Below, in pieces: positions 7,847 to 11,500 of a stretch of DNA of 11,500 bases. The DNA is from Neocallimastix lanati (nom. inval.). Taxonomy: Eukaryota > Neocallimastigomycota > Neocallimastigomycetes > Neocallimastigales > Neocallimastigaceae. Under the pieces are notes generated by a model. That model saw only the letters and a program-made list of their open reading frames with translations. It made no database searches and was not told where the DNA came from. The stretch is taken from positions 201,001-212,500 of the forward strand of contig JACVTC010000095.1 of NCBI GenBank assembly GCA_016946835.1, in the 5' to 3' direction. A program made the position numbers and the translations under genes. Position 1 is the stretch's first letter; the number at the start of each line of letters is the position of its first letter.

Positions 7847-8333
7847 CTATCTAAAATATTACTAATAAGAATTTATTTAATTGGCTAAAATTTTTATTAC
7901 AATCTGTTAAAATATTCAAATAAAAATAAAAATACTATTCTAATATAAAGGTTTTTAATAAAATAAAATATTTTTCAATATAAAATAAAACATTTCGATA
8001 TAAAATTTTATAATAAAAGTTAAAATATAATATATAAATTTTTAATTATCAATATATAAAAATATTATTAATACAAATTTTCATTATTAATATAAAAATA
8101 AAAAAATAAGATTTATTATTAATATTGTTAATATAAGTTTTAAATATATAAAAATATTACTATTAATATAAGATTTAATATAAAAATTATAAAGTTTAAT
8201 ATAATTTTTGATCTAATTTTTAATCTTTGAATTTAAAAATTTATTAAAGTACAAAAATAATAATGTACACATAATGTATTAGAAATAAATCGTAGATTTA
8301 ATTAAGAATGCATTATTTAGTACATTCTTATCA
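7475..8333 (-). repeat. 5' LTR (right copy)
   Basis: 859 bp, one base shorter than the left copy, with the same TG/CA ends and the same T30 run at 7812-7841. It should hold the Pol II promoter of the element reading leftward into the leader and gag. I could not single out a TATA box because the whole LTR is AT-rich. Its outer edge lies 14 bp from the first base of tRNA-Ser, so it now occupies the position where the tRNA gene's TFIIIB would bind. Confidence 0.95.
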
Positions 8334-8337
8334 AAAT
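8334..8337. repeat. Target-site duplication, right copy (AAAT)
   Basis: Matches 297-300 at the other end of the element. It lies between the LTR and tRNA-Ser, placing the integration cuts about 10 to 14 bp upstream of the mature tRNA end. Confidence 0.6.
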
Positions 8338-8347
8338 TTTAGAAGTG

Positions 8348-8429
8348 GTCAGTTTGTCCGAGTGGTTAAGGAGTCAGACTTGAAATCTGGTGGGCTCTGC
8401 CCGCGCAGGTTCAAACCCTGCAGCTGACG
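8348..8429 (+). tRNA. tRNA-Ser (anticodon UGA)
   Basis: An 82-nt class II tRNA. The acceptor arms GTCAGTT and AGCTGAC pair with one G-U, the anticodon loop CTTGAAA carries TGA, the long variable arm has a GGGC/GCCC stem as serine tRNAs do, and the T-arm is GCAGG-TTCAAAC-CCTGC with discriminator G. It reads UCA and other UCN codons. No intron and no encoded CCA. The B box is GGTTCAAACCC at 8408-8418. There is no T-run after the gene before tRNA-Cys begins. Confidence 0.97.
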
Positions 8430-8443
8430 AACTTCGCTTCATA

Positions 8444-8515
8444 GGGGTGTTAGCTCAGCGGTAGAGCAATTGACTGCAGATCAATAGGTCTTCGGTTCAA
8501 ATCCGGAACGCCCCT
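8444..8515 (+). tRNA. tRNA-Cys (anticodon GCA)
   Basis: A 72-nt cloverleaf. Acceptor GGGGTGT pairs with ACGCCCC (one G-U), D-stem GCTC/GAGC, anticodon stem ATTGA/TCAAT with loop CTGCAGA carrying GCA, T-arm TTCGG-TTCAAAT-CCGGA, and discriminator T, which is the identity base for cysteine tRNA. B box GGTTCAAATCC at 8494-8504. No intron. It begins 14 bp after tRNA-Ser on the same strand and probably shares its transcript. Confidence 0.97.
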
Positions 8516-8902
8516 ATATAATTTTTATTTTTAAAAAAATTATTATATAAATATATACATATTCATATTCATATCATTAATAATAATAAATGTGTTAAAT
8601 ACCATAGTTATGTGTTTAATTACATTATACATGATAATACATTATTAAATTTAAAATATTTTTATTCAATAATATAATACAGGAATACAGGGTAACGTTA
8701 AATGTTACTAGTAATGTTAGGAAGATACTATAGAAAATAATTATAAATAACATGTAATGACGTATTCTTAAATGAATAAGGACTTTCTAAATGTAAAAGC
8801 AATAAAATAAATAAATAAACATATAATAAAATATAAATAACATTTCTGATTTAAGTGTTATATTTAACAAAATGAATATCAATAAAAAAAATGAAAAATA
8901 AA

Positions 8903-8933
<31 letters not shown>

Positions 8934-8959
8934 CATATATATATACATATATTTTTATT
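8516..8959. other. AT-rich spacer, no gene seen
   Basis: Beyond the Pol III terminator there is only AT-rich sequence with a 25-base A run (8907-8931) and an (AT)-rich stretch before the next GC-richer island. I find no coding frame or RNA gene. Confidence 0.55.
8522..8526 (+). terminator. Pol III terminator shared by the tRNA pair
   Basis: TTTTT begins 6 bp after tRNA-Cys and a second T5 follows at 8528-8532. These are the first runs of four or more Ts downstream of the tRNA-Ser start, so RNA polymerase III initiating at tRNA-Ser is predicted to read through both genes and stop here. Confidence 0.8.
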
Positions 8960-9055
8960 ATCTTTACTTCATCTCAGGGAACGTATCTCCCCTTCCATGG
9001 CATTCACTGAGCGAAAGACCATCTTAATTCTCATAGTAGTGAAGGTCATGATAAT
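8960..9055. other. GC-richer island, unidentified; possible small RNA or exon
   Basis: About 95 bp of clearly higher GC in AT-rich surroundings. On the minus strand TTCACT and AGTGAA pair, and GGGGA-GATACG-TTCCC can form a hairpin. Both strands also have a short open frame: the minus frame from an ATG gives about 26 codons before TGA, and a plus frame is open across the island. I do not recognise a snRNA, snoRNA or protein family. It could be a structured RNA, a small exon or a relic of a repeat. Confidence 0.4.
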
Positions 9056-9766
9056 ATAAAAGAAAACAAAAAAAAAAAATTCAAGTATTATACAATGAAT
9101 ATCTTTTATTTTACATATTTTCATTTTTTCATATATTCACTATTTCTTTATGTATGAATCATTTATATATATAGTACTGTAATACTACCTTTATCATATT
9201 TATCATATTTTTTTTTTTTTTTTTTTTATTAATTCATTAAATATATTTCTATAGGAATTGATTCATTCCACCTCATAAACTTTTTTTTTTAAAAAAAATT
9301 TTTGTACATACTTTTAATATTTAATAATATCCTTTGCACTTTTTTTTATTAGTATTTTCAATGCTTCAACAATAATTATAGGATAAAGTATTATTAGACA
9401 TCAAATAAAGAACCGAAAAAAAATTAAAACTGAGTTTTTTTTATAATTAAAACTATTCACTAACAATTTGAATTTTGAAATTTTTTTTTTTTTTCATTAG
9501 GTTGCAAACCCAATTGAAATAAAATATACTATAAATATATATATATATATATCGAAAGGAAAAAACACAGCAAAGAATTTATTTTTATTATTTTTTTTCT
9601 GTTTTTACTTCATTTTACTTCCAGATAATATTTTTTATTTCTCTTAGTTCAAGGGAGAGTTTAGTGACCTCTGAACTATCTATTTTATATAGATGTTAAC
9701 TTTTTTATTTTATTTTATTAATTTTTTTTTGAAATTATCTCTTTTCCTATCATAACACTATAATAC
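9056..9766. other. AT-rich spacer, no gene seen
   Basis: Low-complexity DNA with T and A homopolymers, an (AT)n tract near 9536-9552 and no supported gene. Slightly less AT-rich patches, for example around 9640-9680, are too short to interpret. Confidence 0.5.
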
Positions 9767-9950
9767 TTAAATACATTTTAAATTTTCTCTTTATATTCAT
9801 TATATTATATTAACTTTTATTATTTATTAAATACATTTTAAATTTTCTCTTTATATTCATTATATTATATTAACTTTTATTATTTATTAAATACATTTTA
9901 AATTTTCTCTTTATATTCATTATATTATATTAACTTTTATTATTTATTAA
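9767..9950. repeat. Three tandem copies of a 60-bp unit
   Basis: The unit starting TTAAATACATTTTAAATTTT repeats with a period of exactly 60 bp for just over three copies, with no mismatch that I can see. Perfect identity in non-coding AT-rich DNA implies a recent expansion. The period equals the line width of the listing, so an assembly or formatting origin should be excluded. Confidence 0.9.
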
Positions 9951-10008
9951 GTTTTATTTATTAATATTTTAATTTTATTTTTTTTTTATTTTTTTTTTTT
10001 TATTTGAT

Positions 10009-10041
<33 letters not shown>

Positions 10042-10233
10042 TAATTTTAATATATTAATAATGTATTTATGTATACAATATATTAATATTTTTTTAATAA
10101 TAGGAAAGCAAAATGGAAGTGAATTTTCTTTCTAGTCAAAAGGAAAAAAAAAACAACTTTTTTTTCCTATTACAAGCCTAAATTATATATATATATATAT
10201 ATATATATTTGCAAAACCTATATAGATTTATTC
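9951..10233. other. AT-rich spacer with (AT)n tracts and a hairpin
   Basis: Contains (TA)n runs at 10015-10041 and 10184-10208. Between them, AGGAAAAAAAA (10141-10151) and TTTTTTTTCCT (10158-10168) form a perfect 11-bp hairpin with a 6-base loop. No gene is supported. Confidence 0.6.
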
Positions 10234-10390
<157 letters not shown>

Positions 10391-10399
10391 AGTTATTTT

Positions 10400-10412
10400 A
10401 TTCAATCTGCAA
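10400..10412. repeat. 13-bp direct repeat, left copy
   Basis: ATTCAATCTGCAA, repeated exactly at 10754-10766. The pair brackets the GC-richer island, and a run of A continues to 10430 after this copy. This looks like a target-site duplication of a target-primed retroposon, but the A run is on the wrong side for a plus-strand insertion. Confidence 0.6.
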
Positions 10413-10430
10413 AAAAAAAAAAAAAAAAAA

Positions 10431-10753
10431 CATAGACTTGCACATATGGGTACCCATCTCCCATATGGCCATACAGTTATTAATTAACTGTAAGGTGATG
10501 AGTTATTGGCATACTGTATCAGCTTCGCCGCTCTCAATCGTCGTTACACACTGCCCGGAGATGCATTCCTAACGTTCCTACATATATCTCTAATGACCAC
10601 GAGCATCAGAACGGAACCATTAACTCCTCCCTAGTGGGTGTAATCATTGGCGATTGGAAATTTTACAATCATCAAGGTCTATGCTTCAATTCAAAGCGTA
10701 GTATCAGGGTTGGGTGAAATAATCATCTGAGGGAAAGCCTTATGGACATCACG
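10431..10753. other. GC-richer island, unidentified; candidate structured RNA or retroposed RNA
   Basis: About 320 bp of far higher GC than the surroundings. No frame stays open across it, which argues against a single coding exon. It starts with an 8-bp perfect hairpin, CATATGGG (10443-10450) with CCCATATG (10460-10467), and then CAGTTA (10474-10479) with TAACTG (10485-10490). On the minus strand it would end directly at a T20 run (10411-10430), like a Pol III terminator. I could not match it to RNase P, RNase MRP, SRP, U3 or other RNAs. Strand and identity are open. Confidence 0.45.
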
Positions 10754-10766
10754 ATTCAATCTGCAA
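10754..10766. repeat. 13-bp direct repeat, right copy
   Basis: ATTCAATCTGCAA, identical to 10400-10412 and directly after the last GC-richer bases of the island. With five G/C or mixed positions it is unlikely to recur exactly within 400 bp by chance in such DNA. Confidence 0.6.
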
Positions 10767-10882
10767 CTTTAACTGTATTTTATTATTTATTTTATTTTAT
10801 TTTTATTTTTTAATAATAAATTTTAATAGGACTTTCTAATAGAGAATAAATTAATTTTTTTTTTATTTTTTAAAAAAAATTG

Positions 10883-10885
10883 TAT

Positions 10886-10980
<95 letters not shown>
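10883..10980. repeat. (TATT)n microsatellite
   Basis: About 24 uninterrupted tetranucleotide units of the same motif as the array at 10234. Such arrays are frequent in the AT-rich intergenic DNA of some fungi and amoebae. Confidence 0.97.
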
Positions 10981-10981
<1 letters not shown>

Positions 10982-11500
10982 AGTAAAAGTTTTAACATAT
11001 TTTTTATTTTAATTTCAAATAAAAAAATCATCTATATTGTTATATTTTATTTTAATATTAAATCTTTATAAAAAAAATAATAATAATAATAAAAAAGTAT
11101 CCAATAGTAATTTTTGAATTAATATAAATAATATGAAATTTTTAATTAAATATTAAATTAAATTGTATTAATTATATTAATAATAACAAATAAATATTAA
11201 AAAAAATATATATATATATATTATTTATATTATTATTTTTTTCAACTAGTAATTAATATTTCATAATAATAATTTATAATTAATGATAAAATAATAATTA
11301 AAAATAACAATAATAAAAACAATTTATATAATGATTTAATAAAAGAATTAAAGGAAATAACTATACAAACAATAACTTTTATTTATATTTTCAAAAATAA
11401 AATAATAAATAAATAAAATAAAATAAAATAAAAAGCATTACTAATACAAAATACAAATAAATTTTATTTTATTTTTATTATATTTTTATTATATATATTA
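10981..11500. other. AT-rich right end, no gene seen
   Basis: Very AT-rich low-complexity sequence with short AAT and AT repeats (for example around 11206-11220). I see no open frame, tRNA or hairpin worth calling. Confidence 0.5.

Larger units (their letters stand above)
301..8333 (-). mobile_element. Complete Ty3/gypsy LTR retrotransposon
   Basis: An 8.03-kb element on the minus strand with 860/859-bp LTRs that begin TG and end CA, a primer binding site, separate gag and pol frames, and the domain order protease, reverse transcriptase, RNase H, integrase, which defines Ty3/gypsy rather than Ty1/copia. No envelope-like ORF and no C-terminal chromodomain are present. The LTRs are nearly identical and no stop or frameshift interrupts the genes, which indicates a recent insertion. 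It sits 14 bp upstream of tRNA-Ser, in opposite transcriptional orientation to it, as expected for an element that targets Pol III genes. Low-level family assignment is not possible from sequence reading alone. Confidence 0.96.

Noticed and set aside
8975-9000. Resemblance of GGGGAGATAC (minus strand) to stem-loop I of U1 snRNA
   Set aside because: No 5' splice-site-pairing leader, no U1-70K loop and no Sm site nearby. A ten-base match is not enough.
10491-10510. Hammerhead ribozyme core (GTGATGAG)
   Set aside because: The obligatory C of CUGANGA is G here, and no partner CGAAA segment follows at the right distance.
10490-10735. C/D-box snoRNA (GTGATGA at about 10493 and CTGA at about 10728)
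   Set aside because: The boxes are about 230 nt apart, with no closing stem and no C'/D' pair. Box A of U3 is also missing.
10725-10745. RNase P CR-I-like GAGGGAAAGCC
   Set aside because: It lies at the wrong end of the island for the plus strand, and no CR-V partner or P4 helix was found.

Overview
This window is about 80 percent or more A+T, with long homopolymer runs, (AT)n tracts and long (TTTA)n arrays, two nuclear-type tRNA genes with split A/B-box promoters, and a eukaryotic LTR retrotransposon. That combination suggests a very AT-rich microbial eukaryote. My best guess is an anaerobic gut fungus (Neocallimastigomycota). A dictyostelid amoeba is the main alternative, because those also have AT-rich intergenic DNA and retroelements that target tRNA genes. 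The assignment is inference from composition, not from a marker gene.

Layout: 1-300 is gene-free AT-rich flank. 301-8333 is one complete Ty3/gypsy-type LTR retrotransposon (Metaviridae-like) lying on the minus strand. In its own orientation it reads: 5' LTR (8333-7475), primer binding site (7468-7451), a 1.39-kb leader with strong RNA hairpins (7474-6083), gag (6082-5177), a -1 frameshift site (UUUAAAC at 5189-5183 followed by a potential H-type pseudoknot), pol (frame open from 5213, stop at 1179), and 3' LTR (1160-301). The two LTRs differ by one single-base indel as far as I can read, both ORFs are intact, and all catalytic residues of RT, RNase H and integrase are visible, so this looks like a young and possibly still mobile copy.

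Immediately after the element, 14 bp from its edge, is a tRNA-Ser(UGA) gene (8348-8429), followed 14 bp later by a tRNA-Cys(GCA) gene (8444-8515). This spacing is what a Ty3-like integrase guided by the Pol III initiation machinery would give. The two tRNA genes have no T-run between them and share one terminator at 8522-8526, so they are probably co-transcribed.

From 8516 to the end there is no recognisable protein gene. The region holds AT-rich sequence, three perfect copies of a 60-bp repeat (9767-9950), two long (TTTA)n arrays, and two islands of clearly higher GC (8960-9055 and 10431-10753). The islands have hairpin potential but no family I recognise. The larger one is bracketed by a 13-bp exact direct repeat.

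The most interesting material is RNA-level structure inside the retrotransposon: the slippery site plus pseudoknot, an array of five about 26-nt hairpins with covarying stems just upstream of gag, and a branched, strongly paired domain near the primer binding site.
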